NCBI GenBank assembly: GCA_963733935.1
Contig: CAVTEQ010000014.1
Location: 310,001 to 374,000, forward strand
Origin: JAHFUA01 sp963733935
GTDB taxonomy: Bacteria; Acidobacteriota; Terriglobia; Terriglobales; Acidobacteriaceae
Reading direction: 5' to 3'
DNA: 64,000 nucleotides
Numbering within the stretch: the stretch's first letter is position 1; every line of letters starts with the position of its first letter. Both the position numbers and the translations under genes were made by a program. A model generated the notes under the pieces. The model was not told the DNA's origin. It made no database searches and saw only the letters and a list, made by a program, of their open reading frames with translations. This document shows, piece after piece, positions 46,023 to 54,630 of the stretch.

Positions 46023-46976
46023 CTACAGATGTGTCGGGGATCTCTGAGCGCCTAACGAGAAGATGGCTCTTCTCGAACGTCGCGCGAAAGAAAGGTGCTT
46101 CTGATATATGTGCTCTAGTGCTTGTGAAACGAAGGCTCGACGCGGCTGCTCTCGAAAGTCTTCCCCGGGCTGTGCGAAGTATTGCTGGGCAAAAAGCAGA
46201 CCTGTGTCCTCAACGGTGATGACGTTGAAATTGTGACCTCTTGACTCGCGATCAGTGCCCCCGGCGACCGCTGTTCCCGCTCCAATCACTTGCACGACCC
46301 GATCACTGCTAATGCAAGTCCCCAAGCTCAACAGAGAGTGTGGCGCTCTGTGTTTGTGGCCGTGCAAGATGCAATCGACCCGCTGTTCGGCCAAGAATTG
46401 GATTAGGTTCTGTGCTTTTTCAAGCATAAGGAACGTGTCTTGCCCCTCGTGGGGCACCGGCAACGGATGGTGATGCACTAGCGCGATCTTCGTGGCCGCA
46501 GCAACAAATCTTCGGTCTTCATCGCGCAGCGCTTCAAGTTCAGCCCTGATTCTCCGGAGTTGCCATTGGCTCACAACCCCTCTCGCGAATCCGAAAATAA
46601 TTGGGTTTGAGTCGACTCGAATGATGCAGATGCCGTATTCCCGGTAAAGGATCACCCTATTGCGGTTCCACTCCGCGAAATGTTTGCGAAAACAGTGCCC
46701 GGTAGCCGGCCGAAATCCGAAATTGCCATACAAGCGATAATCGTGATTGCCGGGAATTACGACCAGTTGTCTTTCCGGATCAAGTTGACAACCAGTGCAA
46801 AGTTGCAGAAGCCATTCTTTTGCTTGCTTGATCTTCCAAAAGTTGTCGACCAAGTCGCCTGTGAAGATGAGCAGGTTTGGAGACACAAGCCGCAATGCGC
46901 CCGCGAGCCGATCAGACACATCCCTGTCTAGGCGTTCGAAGTGAACGTCCGAAATATGCGCAATCTTGGCACGCAT
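46023..46976 (-). CDS. Calcineurin-like metallophosphoesterase
   Basis: 317 residues from ATG 46976, with GGAG six bases upstream. The metal motifs run in order: AHISDVHFERLD (D-x-H), FTGDLVDN (GD), VVIPGNHDYRL (GNHD), ALVHHHPLP and CILHGHKHRAPH (GHxH). The class hydrolyses cyclic nucleotides, phospholipids or nucleic acids; the substrate is unknown. A C-terminal ~60 residues beyond the fold are basic (KHLSFARRSRRAIFSLG). GC is visibly below that of its neighbours and it has no operon partners, so recent acquisition is possible. It diverges from gcdH. Confidence 0.85.
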   Translation of the reverse strand: MRAKIAHISDVHFERLDRDVSDRLAGALRLVSPNLLIFTGDLVDNFWKIKQAKEWLLQLCTGCQLDPERQLVVIPGNHDYRLYGNFGFRPATGHCFRKHFAEWNRNRVILYREYGICIIRVDSNPIIFGFARGVVSQWQLRRIRAELEALRDEDRRFVAAATKIALVHHHPLPVPHEGQDTFLMLEKAQNLIQFLAEQRVDCILHGHKHRAPHSLLSLGTCISSDRVVQVIGAGTAVAGGTDRESRGHNFNVITVEDTGLLFAQQYFAQPGEDFREQPRRAFVSQALEHIYQKHLSFARRSRRAIFSLGAQRSPTHL

Positions 46977-47165
46977 GACGACTCCATATACCAACTATCA
47001 ACATTTGGGAAGAAAAAGCTTTCCTTGTTCGAGATTCAGAACGCCCCGTTGGGCCGGTTCCAGCGGTAGCTCAGCTCGAAATGTCCGCCGCATCAGGTTT
47101 GACGCTCTTTTTTCCCTCTGATACGTTCTAAGGTTCCTCGCCTCAGCGCCCACCCAGAGGTCACG

Positions 47166-48344
47166 ATGGCCATCAAGTTTCGCGGCGTCGATTTCATCGC
47201 CTTCGATTCCCTGCTCTCCGACGACGAGCGCCTGGTCCGCGACACTACCCGCCAGTTCATCGAAGACAACCTCATCCCCATCATCGAGCAGTGCAACCGC
47301 GAAGGCCGCTTTCCCAAGGAGTTGGTCAAGCCGATGGCCGAGTTGGGCTACTTCGGCGCCAGCCTGAAAGGCTATGGCTGCGCGGGGATGTCGAACGTGG
47401 AATACGGGCTGGTGATGCAGGAACTCGAGCGCGGCGACAGCGGCGTGCGCTCGTTCGTCAGCGTGCAATCGGCGCTGGTGATGTATCCCATCTACGCCTT
47501 CGGCAGCGACGAGCAGAAAGAGCGCTGGCTGCCGGCACTGCAGAAAGGCGAAGCCCTCGGATGCTTCGGCCTGACCGAGCCTGATTTCGGCTCCAACCCC
47601 GGCGGCATGCGCACGCGCGCCCGCCGCGACGGCAACGAGTACGTCCTGAACGGCGAGAAGATGTGGATCACCTCGGGCTCGATAGCCGACGTGGCCGTGA
47701 TCTGGGCCAAGGTGGACGATGAAGACGGCAAGGTTCGCGGCTTTCTGGTCGAGACGAACCGTCCCGGCTTCCGCTCCGCCGACGTGCACGGCAAGTGGTC
47801 GCTGCGCGCGTCGGTGACTTCGAGCCTCTCACTGCAAGACGTGCGCGTCCCCTGCTGCAACCTGCTGCCTAAGTCCGACGGCCTCAAATCTCCGCTGATG
47901 TGCCTGAACCAGGCGCGCTACGGCATCGCCTGGGGCGGAGTGGGCGCGGCCATGGCCTGCTACGACTGCGCGCTGCAATACGCCGGCTTCCGCAAGCAGT
48001 TCCACGACCAGCCCATCGCCTCGCACCAGCTCGTGCAGGAAAAGCTGGTGTGGATGATCTCCGAGATCACCAAGGGGCAACTATTAGTGTTGCAGGTTGG
48101 GCGCTTGAAAGACCAAGACCGCGCCGGCTTCCAGCACATCTCGATGGCCAAGCGAAACAACATATGGATGGCGCTGGAGTGCGCCCGCATGGCGCGCGAC
48201 ATCCTGGGCGCGAACGGCATCGCCGACGAGTATCCCATCTTCCGCCACATGGCCAACCTCGAGTCGGTCAAGACCTACGAGGGCACGCACGACATCCACA
48301 CGCTGATCATCGGCAGCAGCGTGACCGGGATCGACGCGTTCTGA
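47166..48344 (+). CDS. gcdH: Glutaryl-CoA dehydrogenase (acyl-CoA dehydrogenase family)
   Basis: 392 residues. FAD flavoprotein that oxidises and decarboxylates glutaryl-CoA to crotonyl-CoA in lysine/tryptophan degradation. Family features: YGCAGMSNVEYGLVMQELER, SVQSALVMYPIYAFGSDEQK, GCFGLTEPDFGSNPGGM, KMWITSGSIADVAVIWAK, and the catalytic Glu in SVKTYEGTHDIHTL near the C-terminus. The combination is specific enough to favour GcdH over short-chain dehydrogenases, though no ETF or crotonase gene is adjacent. CDS starts at ATG 47166. The 3' flank carries two kinds of tandem repeat. Confidence 0.88.
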   Translation: MAIKFRGVDFIAFDSLLSDDERLVRDTTRQFIEDNLIPIIEQCNREGRFPKELVKPMAELGYFGASLKGYGCAGMSNVEYGLVMQELERGDSGVRSFVSVQSALVMYPIYAFGSDEQKERWLPALQKGEALGCFGLTEPDFGSNPGGMRTRARRDGNEYVLNGEKMWITSGSIADVAVIWAKVDDEDGKVRGFLVETNRPGFRSADVHGKWSLRASVTSSLSLQDVRVPCCNLLPKSDGLKSPLMCLNQARYGIAWGGVGAAMACYDCALQYAGFRKQFHDQPIASHQLVQEKLVWMISEITKGQLLVLQVGRLKDQDRAGFQHISMAKRNNIWMALECARMARDILGANGIADEYPIFRHMANLESVKTYEGTHDIHTLIIGSSVTGIDAF

Positions 48345-48352
48345 ATAAGTTC

Positions 48353-48386
48353 CCACCGCGGATTGACGCGGATAAACGCGGATCAA
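48353..48386. repeat. CGCGGAT decamer repeat, single orientation
   Basis: Three degenerate 10-base units (ACCGCGGATT, GACGCGGATA, AACGCGGATC). The same family forms the inverted pair between accB and accC. It begins nine bases after the gcdH stop. Confidence 0.8.
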
Positions 48387-48391
48387 CTTTT

Positions 48392-48424
48392 TCTCGGTAC
48401 TCGGTACTCGCAACTCGGTACTTC
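48392..48424. repeat. Heptamer tandem repeat, CGGTACT family
   Basis: Units CGGTACT, CGGTACT, CGCAACT, CGGTACT in tandem. It immediately follows the CGCGGAT repeat. Related arrays lie at 49611-49648 and 63883-63924. Here it forms part of the gcdH-glpX spacer. Confidence 0.85.
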
Positions 48425-48501
48425 TTCTTGACGCCCTCCCCCCGAAAGAGCATTATGCGCGATGGTTCCCGGCATCCCTCACCGCCGGGACGGAGGCACT
48501 T

Positions 48502-49542
<1,041 letters not shown>

Positions 49543-49545
49543 GGG

Positions 49546-49578
49546 CAGTCGTTGGTCGTCGGTCGTTGGTCGTCGGCC
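49546..49578. repeat. Heptamer tandem repeat, CGTYGGT family
   Basis: Units CGTTGGT, CGTCGGT, CGTTGGT, CGTCGGC in tandem, varying only T/C at the fourth base. It starts four bases behind the glpX stop. Confidence 0.85.
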
Positions 49579-49610
49579 AAAAGCAAAGCCTTCGCTGGAG
49601 TGGAAGCCTT

Positions 49611-49648
49611 TCTTCTTGGTACTGGGTACTTGGTACTCGGTACTACTG
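49611..49648. repeat. Heptamer tandem repeat, TTGGTAC / CGGTACT family
   Basis: Units TTGGTAC, TGGGTAC, TTGGTAC, TCGGTAC in tandem. The right end touches the asparaginase stop codon at 49643-49645. Confidence 0.8.
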
Positions 49649-50851
49649 CTTCTCCGGCAGTTTCGGAACCGGCGGCCACTCGATGTATGGCCCTTCGAAC
49701 AACGCGGCCGTGTCTTCCAGGCGGGCTTTGCCGTCGTGCACGGCAAACTGCATGCGCTTGCCGGTGTAGCTCTGGCTCCAGAATGAGACTCCGGCATAAG
49801 TGCCGTCGTTCTTCAAGATGTAGTAGACCATCTGGATGTAGCGCAGACGCGTCTTGTCGTTGTTATAGAGATGCGCGAGTCGCTGTAGAGCGTCTATCCC
49901 CGCCTGGAGCGGCCCCATTCCGCGGCGCATGTTCTCGACGATGGTGTGGGCTCCCACAACACGAATGTTTTCTTCGCCATTGCCGGTGGCGCCCACCGAG
50001 CCTACTTCCTGGTCGGTATAGCAGCCGGCGCCAATGATGGGTGAGTCGCCGACCCGTCCTGCAATCTTCCACTCCAGTCCGCAGGTCGAGGTCATGCCCG
50101 ACATCTCGCCCTTTTCGTTCACCGCCGAGCAATGGATGGTGCCGTGCTCGCGATGGATCACGCGCTCGATGGCGTACTCGCGCCACTCCGGCTCGATGCC
50201 CAGTTCCGTCGCCACCTGCTCCATCTGCTCGCGCTTCTTCCGCCATTCTTCGGACGTGGGCCCCTTCGGAGGCTTCCAGTTAGGATCGCTCATGCCCGGT
50301 CCCCACCAGCTCTCGCGCGACATGGTTTCCTTCCACAGCAGCCACATCTTGCGCGATTTCTCGGTAAGCAGGTTCTCTTTCGGGAAGCCCATCTTTTCGG
50401 CGAAGCGTTCGGCGCCTTCGCCCACCAGCATTACGTGGCCGGTATGGTCCATGACGGCGCGCGCCAGCAGCGACACGTTCTTGATGTTCCTCACGGCGCC
50501 CACCGCCCCCGCGCGCCGCGTCGGACCGTGCATGCAGGAAGCATCGAGCTCGACTACGCCGTCTTCGTTGGGAAGTCCGCCTAACCCCACGCTCTGATCA
50601 TTAGGATCGTCTTCCTGCGCTTTGCAGACCAGAGTGATGGCGTCGAGCGTGTCGCCGCCACGGCGCAGCAGATCATAGGCAGCATCGAGGGAGTGCAACC
50701 CGGTGGTCTTCGTGATCAGCGCCGGCCGCTTGCCGGCGGGCGCCGGGCGGACAATGTGCTGGGTCTCCTGGGCATCGGCAGCGAGGCCCATCGCGATCGA
50801 ACTTGAACCCAAAGCGGCAGTGGCAAGGAAATCGCGGCGGGAGATGGACAT
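49643..50851 (-). CDS. Tat-exported N4-(beta-N-acetylglucosaminyl)-L-asparaginase family protein
   Basis: 402 residues from ATG 50851 (AGGAGATCC just upstream). The N-terminus MSISRRDFLATAALGSS is a twin-arginine signal, so the enzyme is exported folded. The Ntn-hydrolase precursor follows. The autocleavage site is REHGTIHCSAVNEKGEMSGM, with Thr as the new N-terminal nucleophile, and VGDSPIIGAGCYTDQEVGSV and GATGNGEENIRV form the active-site loop. The family removes Asn-linked GlcNAc or cleaves related amides and beta-aspartyl bonds. A scavenging role in the periplasm is likely. It converges on glpX across repeats. Confidence 0.88.
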   Translation of the reverse strand: MSISRRDFLATAALGSSSIAMGLAADAQETQHIVRPAPAGKRPALITKTTGLHSLDAAYDLLRRGGDTLDAITLVCKAQEDDPNDQSVGLGGLPNEDGVVELDASCMHGPTRRAGAVGAVRNIKNVSLLARAVMDHTGHVMLVGEGAERFAEKMGFPKENLLTEKSRKMWLLWKETMSRESWWGPGMSDPNWKPPKGPTSEEWRKKREQMEQVATELGIEPEWREYAIERVIHREHGTIHCSAVNEKGEMSGMTSTCGLEWKIAGRVGDSPIIGAGCYTDQEVGSVGATGNGEENIRVVGAHTIVENMRRGMGPLQAGIDALQRLAHLYNNDKTRLRYIQMVYYILKNDGTYAGVSFWSQSYTGKRMQFAVHDGKARLEDTAALFEGPYIEWPPVPKLPEKQ

Positions 50852-50888
50852 GAGGATCTCCTGAGAGACGCGACAGGATAGCAAAAAC

Positions 50889-51008
50889 CGGCTCTTGGCT
50901 CTTGGCTCTTAGCTCTTAGCTCTCAGCAAGAAAAACAAAAGGCCGGCGAAGGATGCCGGCCTCGGTACAAGCCAAAAGCTAAGAGCCAAGAGCTAAGAGC
51001 TAAGAGCG
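50889..51008. repeat. Inverted pair of RGCTCTY heptamer repeats around a terminator
   Basis: Left array 50889-50927 has units GGCTCTT, GGCTCTT, GGCTCTT, AGCTCTT, AGCTCTC. The right array ~50970-51008 is inverted (AAGAGCCAAGAGCTAAGAGC). The terminator hairpin of the eRF1-like gene lies between. The right array ends at the stop codon of that gene. Confidence 0.85.
50929..50962 (-). terminator. Intrinsic terminator of the HPF-sigma / eRF1-like unit
   Basis: Minus-strand stem AGGCCGGC / GCCGGCCT with a seven-base loop, followed by TTTTGTTTTTCTT. It lies about 50 bases after the stop of the eRF1-like gene. Confidence 0.85.
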
Positions 51009-51010
51009 CT

Positions 51011-52174
51011 TCATCCTGCCATCTTTCCCGCCTTGCCCTGATCGGCGCGGAAGCGGAGCAGCGCGCCGATCTTGCCGGCCTTCTCGAACTGCGGGTCAGC
51101 GCCGATATAGACCACGGCGATATTCCCGTCGAGAGCGCGGCGCAGAATCGCGTCGGTCACGTCGTCGAGCTCGCGCGTTTTCTTGCCGCAGGCGGGACAG
51201 GTGTCCACCAGGTTGCTGTCCAGGTGGCCGCAATTGCCGCATTCGCTTCCCGGCGCGTAGAAGGCTTCGCCGAACAGCAGGGTCTGCACTTCGCCCTGTT
51301 CCAGCGCTTCCAGCACGCCGCGCAGTCCGACCTTGCCGCGTCCGTTGCGCTGCGCCCCGCCCATGACTTCGCGGATCAACGCCTGGCGTTCGGAGGCGCC
51401 GTGTTCCTCAAGCAAGCGTTGCGCCTGCTCGCGCACTTGTTCGGCGCTGACGCTAGGCGGATCGACGCTGAAGCGTCCGAGCAACCTCTGCTTCACGTAG
51501 GTGTGAAGCTGGGACTCGAGGTGCGGCCAGACCTCTTCGCGGCAGCCCACCACGAAGCTGTCGCAGCCGGCGTTCTGCAACTCCAGCATCCGTTGGGCAA
51601 CATTCTTATAGTGCCGCATGGCCTGGTTTTCGACGTGGCGCTCGACGTGGCCGGCATCGTAGCCGCCGGGGCCGCTGCTGCGTCCGGTGCGCGGCAACAG
51701 ATCGACAATCTCGGCCTGTTCCCGCACTTCATCCATCCACAATTCGAATAGGCGCGCGCGCTCGCGGTCGACAATGGCCACACAGCAGCGCGGCGCCGAC
51801 GCCGCCACCGCCGCCAGCGGCCGCAGATGGAAGCGGTTCGCCACGTAGAGCTGTGTCTTCTTCAAACGTTTGGGCAGGTCGAATTCGCGCCAGATGCCCT
51901 TGGCGGAGCAGGCAAAGACCGCCTTGCCGCGCGCGTGGTTGCCGTGCAGTTGCTCGGCCAGTTCCTGGACGCGCTTGAGGTCGGATCGCACGCCGGCATT
52001 GTTGCCGTTGCCCTCGGCGCCGTGCAAGGCCTCGCGCACCAGGTCCTTCACCTGGATCTGTTCCTCGCGATGCGATTTGTTCTGCGGGGTCTGTGGCTGG
52101 AAGTAGAAAGTAACGGCGGAGTTGTCCGGAGAATCGATTTGTGCCAATTGGCGGAGTTCTTCACGAGTGATCAT
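51011..52174 (-). CDS. Bacterial eRF1/pelota-like (BaeRF) protein with C-terminal zinc ribbon
   Basis: 387 residues from ATG 52174, with GGGGGAAG upstream. The N-terminal ~130 residues are an alpha/beta domain (VTFYFQPQTPQNKSHREEQI). The middle domain ~140-260 has the RNase H-like core of archaeo-eukaryotic release factors (RCCVAIVDRERARLFELWMD). Where eRF1 has its GGQ loop, it reads SGPGGYDAGHVERHVENQ. The C-terminal domain ~265-380 carries a four-Cys zinc ribbon CGNCGHLDSNLVDTCPACGK and the strand NIAVVYIGADPQFEKAGKIG. Members of this broad family are thought to act on ribosomes, but the bacterial ones are not well studied. It follows an HPF-sigma fusion gene by 23 bases and ends the unit. 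Confidence 0.75.
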   Translation of the reverse strand: MITREELRQLAQIDSPDNSAVTFYFQPQTPQNKSHREEQIQVKDLVREALHGAEGNGNNAGVRSDLKRVQELAEQLHGNHARGKAVFACSAKGIWREFDLPKRLKKTQLYVANRFHLRPLAAVAASAPRCCVAIVDRERARLFELWMDEVREQAEIVDLLPRTGRSSGPGGYDAGHVERHVENQAMRHYKNVAQRMLELQNAGCDSFVVGCREEVWPHLESQLHTYVKQRLLGRFSVDPPSVSAEQVREQAQRLLEEHGASERQALIREVMGGAQRNGRGKVGLRGVLEALEQGEVQTLLFGEAFYAPGSECGNCGHLDSNLVDTCPACGKKTRELDDVTDAILRRALDGNIAVVYIGADPQFEKAGKIGALLRFRADQGKAGKMAG

Positions 52175-52197
52175 CGCGCTTCCCCCTTGTTGCGAGG

Positions 52198-53241
52198 TCA
52201 GGCAATCCTGGAATGCTGCAGCAGCTTGTCGCGCCAATGCGAGACTGGCAACGTTTGCTGCAGGCGGTGGCGGGCAACCTCGATGGCCGCGCGCACCTGG
52301 TCTTCCTTGCGGTCGGAGATGGCGGCGATCTCCCGCACGGTGAATCCTTCGAAAACGAAGAGGATGAAGGCTTCGCGCTCTTCGCGGCTGCCGCCCTTGA
52401 GCGCGCCATCGACGATGTCGATCATCTCATCGGAAGCCGCCGCGTCCTCCGGCGTGGCCATGCGACGATCGGCGATCACTTCGGCCTGGAGCAGCATTTC
52501 GTCGGGCTGATGGTACTGCAACTGCGGCTCGTCGCTGCCGCGCACATTCTGCTTGCGCGCCGAGGTCTCCAGCGGCACAGCCATGACCGCTTCTCCGTTG
52601 CCCGAGGCCAGCCGGCTGATGGCATGGATGGACAGCCGATACAGCCAGCGTTCGAGCGACAGCAGCTCCGGCCGTTCTTCCTCGTCGCCCAAGGCGGCGG
52701 CGATGGCTTCGTCCACTACCTCCTCCCTGGTGACCAAGTCAGGCCGCAGGAAGCCGTTGGCCTCGCGATAGCGCAGCTCGCGCTCCACGAACCGGTCCAG
52801 CCGCGAAAGATTCGCGTTGATGTAGGACTTGATGTCCTCTGCCGAAACCAAGGGAGCATGCACCGCCGCGGGCGTGTTCTCGAACGGAACCGCCGGCAGC
52901 GATTGTTCCCGCACCGAGCGGCGCAGCACACGCCGGCGCTGGTGCGAACGCAACATGTCCTTGTGGCGGGTGAGCTGCCCGACCAGATCGCTGAAGGCAG
53001 CTTTCACCGCCGCAATCGCGGTAGGACCGGCCTCTTGCGATGCCATCTGCCCGGAGGGCAGCCGCAGGTTCAGCGAAACCACCACCCCTTCCCGGCTGGT
53101 GCTTTGCTCGATGATGCCCTTCAAGTGCACCAGTTCCGGGCGAAAAACCTGGAGCCTGCGTCCCAGCTTTTCGATTTGATGATTGAATTGTTTTTCGAGA
53201 TCAGGAGCCTTCGCGGTCTTATAGGAAATGTGGACATTCAT
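52198..53241 (-). CDS. HPF/RaiA ribosome-hibernation domain fused to a sigma-70-like module
   Basis: 347 residues from ATG 53241, with GAGG five bases upstream. Residues 1-105 look like an HPF/RaiA (S30EA) domain: MNVHISYKTAKAPDLEKQFN, basic helix, VVVSLNLRLPSGQMASQEAG, then AIAAVKAAFSDLVGQLTRHK as the second helix. Residues ~150-245 resemble a sigma region 2 (YINANLSRLDRFVERELRYR, EEVVDEAIAAALG, LLSLERWLYRLSIHAISRLA). Residues ~295-345 resemble region 4 with its HTH (REAFILFVFEGFTVREIAAI, DRKEDQVRAAIEVARHRLQQ). Ordinary long HPFs end in a dimerisation domain, not a sigma module. It leads the eRF1-like gene. Whether it binds DNA, RNA polymerase or only the ribosome is unknown. Confidence 0.72.
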   Translation of the reverse strand: MNVHISYKTAKAPDLEKQFNHQIEKLGRRLQVFRPELVHLKGIIEQSTSREGVVVSLNLRLPSGQMASQEAGPTAIAAVKAAFSDLVGQLTRHKDMLRSHQRRRVLRRSVREQSLPAVPFENTPAAVHAPLVSAEDIKSYINANLSRLDRFVERELRYREANGFLRPDLVTREEVVDEAIAAALGDEEERPELLSLERWLYRLSIHAISRLASGNGEAVMAVPLETSARKQNVRGSDEPQLQYHQPDEMLLQAEVIADRRMATPEDAAASDEMIDIVDGALKGGSREEREAFILFVFEGFTVREIAAISDRKEDQVRAAIEVARHRLQQTLPVSHWRDKLLQHSRIA

Positions 53242-53360
53242 GGATGCCTCGGATGCGGAGTGCGACCCCGCGGCCAAAGTCCGCGCCACTACAACGACTC
53301 CAAGGAAATTCTACACCTCTGAAGATAGACGCAACTGGAAAAGTGCAAGTTGCATTTCGG

Positions 53361-53457
53361 GAATCGGGTCATCGGGAGATCGGGTGATCGGGTCATCGAA
53401 GCCCGCGAGTAGCATTCCCCAGATGACCCGATGAGCCGATCACCCGATGACCCGATG
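53361..53457. repeat. Inverted pair of CGGGTSAT octamer repeats, second site
   Basis: Left array 53361-53401 (CGGGTCAT, CGGGAGAT, CGGGTGAT, CGGGTCAT). Inverted right array 53421-53457 (GATGACCCGATGAGCCGATC...). About 20 bases separate them, so a stem of some 36 bp can form. It lies downstream of mqnE-side sequence and upstream of the HPF-sigma gene. Confidence 0.88.
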
Positions 53458-53486
53458 CCTCCCAAGTGACTCAATCGCTGGATGCT

Positions 53487-54621
53487 TCAGACGCTGACGG
53501 TGACTGAGGTCTCGGTGCGCATGACAGGACGATAGAGCGTGTCGCGCTCGATGGGCTCGCGGCCGGCTTCGCGGATCAACCGCACCAGCTCCTGCCGGCG
53601 CAGGCCCTGTGGGGTGGTAGCGCCCGCGTCGTGATAAATCTTCTCTTCGATCACCGTGCCATCCAGGTCGTCGGCGCCGAAGCGCAGCGCAATCTGTGCG
53701 ATCTTCGGGCTGAGCATTTGCCAGTAAGCCTTGATGTGCGCGAAGTTGTCCAGCACCAGGCGGCTGACGGCGATCTGCCGGATATCGTCCAGACCGGTCG
53801 TGGTCGGCAGGTGCGCGAGCGGCGTGTTGGCAGGATGAAAGGCCAGCGGGATGAAGGTCTGGAACCCGCCGGTCTCGTCCTGCAGGGCGCGCAGCTTGAG
53901 CAGGTGGTCGACTCGATCTTCGTCGCTCTCGATGTGGCCGTAGAGCATAGTGGCATTGGAGCGCATGCCGAGCTGATGGGCCAGGCGCGCGGTTTCCAGC
54001 CACTGGTCGCCGTCGATCTTGTGGTCGCAGATGATGTGCCGGATGCGATCGGCAAAAATCTCCGCCCCGCCGCCCGGCAAGGAATCCACGCCCGCGGCTT
54101 TTAGCTGCTCAAGCGTCTCCCGAATCGAGAGCTTGGCCCGTTTGGCCAGATATGCCACTTCCACCATGGTGAAGGCCTTGATGTGTACCTGCGGAAAGCG
54201 TTCCTTAAGCCCGCGCACCAGGTCGAGGAAGTACTCGAACGGCAGGTCAGGATGCAGTCCGCCCACAATGTGGAACTCGGTGACCGCCTCGCTGTAGCCC
54301 GAAGCGGCCGTCTGCCAGGCTTCTTCCAGGGCCATGGTGTAAGCGCCCGGCGCGTCCTTCTTGCGTCCGAAGGCGCACAGGCGGCACGCTGCCACACATA
54401 CGTTGGTCGGATTGATGTGGCGGTTAACGTTGAAATAAGTGTTGTTGCCGTGCATCCGCTCGCGCACGTGGTTGGCCAGCCAGCCGACGGCGAGGATGTC
54501 GCCGGTACGGTACAACGTGAGCGCGTCTTCCGGACTCAGGCGCTCGCGGGCGAGAACCTTCTCGTGGATAGGATGCAGGCGCGGCGTCGTCAGTTTGGAA
54601 GTCCTGGGCCATGCCAGACAA
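53487..54621 (-). CDS. mqnE: Aminofutalosine synthase MqnE, N-terminus broken by a +1 insertion
   Basis: Radical-SAM enzyme that makes 6-amino-6-deoxyfutalosine from the enolpyruvyl benzoate of MqnA, in the futalosine route to menaquinone. The CX3CX2C cluster motif is in NPTNVCVAACRLCAFGRK, preceded by HGNNTYFNVNRHI; later blocks are TEFHIVGGLHPDLPFEYF and DSLPGGGAEIFADRIR. Directly from TTG 54515 it would lack the usual ~35 N-terminal residues. These are present one frame away: TTG 54621 (GAGG seven bases upstream) or ATG 54612 starts MAQDFQ, and removing one A at 54594-54596 continues into LTTPRLHPIHEKVLARERLS. The repaired protein is 377 residues, the family size. dinB ends ten bases upstream. 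Confidence 0.9.
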
Positions 54622-54630
54622 AATAATACC

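Noticed and set aside
46998..47789. Open frame antisense to gcdH
   Set aside because: The glutaryl-CoA dehydrogenase on the plus strand has full motifs; the antisense product has none.
50889..51008. CRISPR-like direct repeats
   Set aside because: Units are only seven bases, contiguous without spacers, and no cas gene is near. The same holds for the other arrays.
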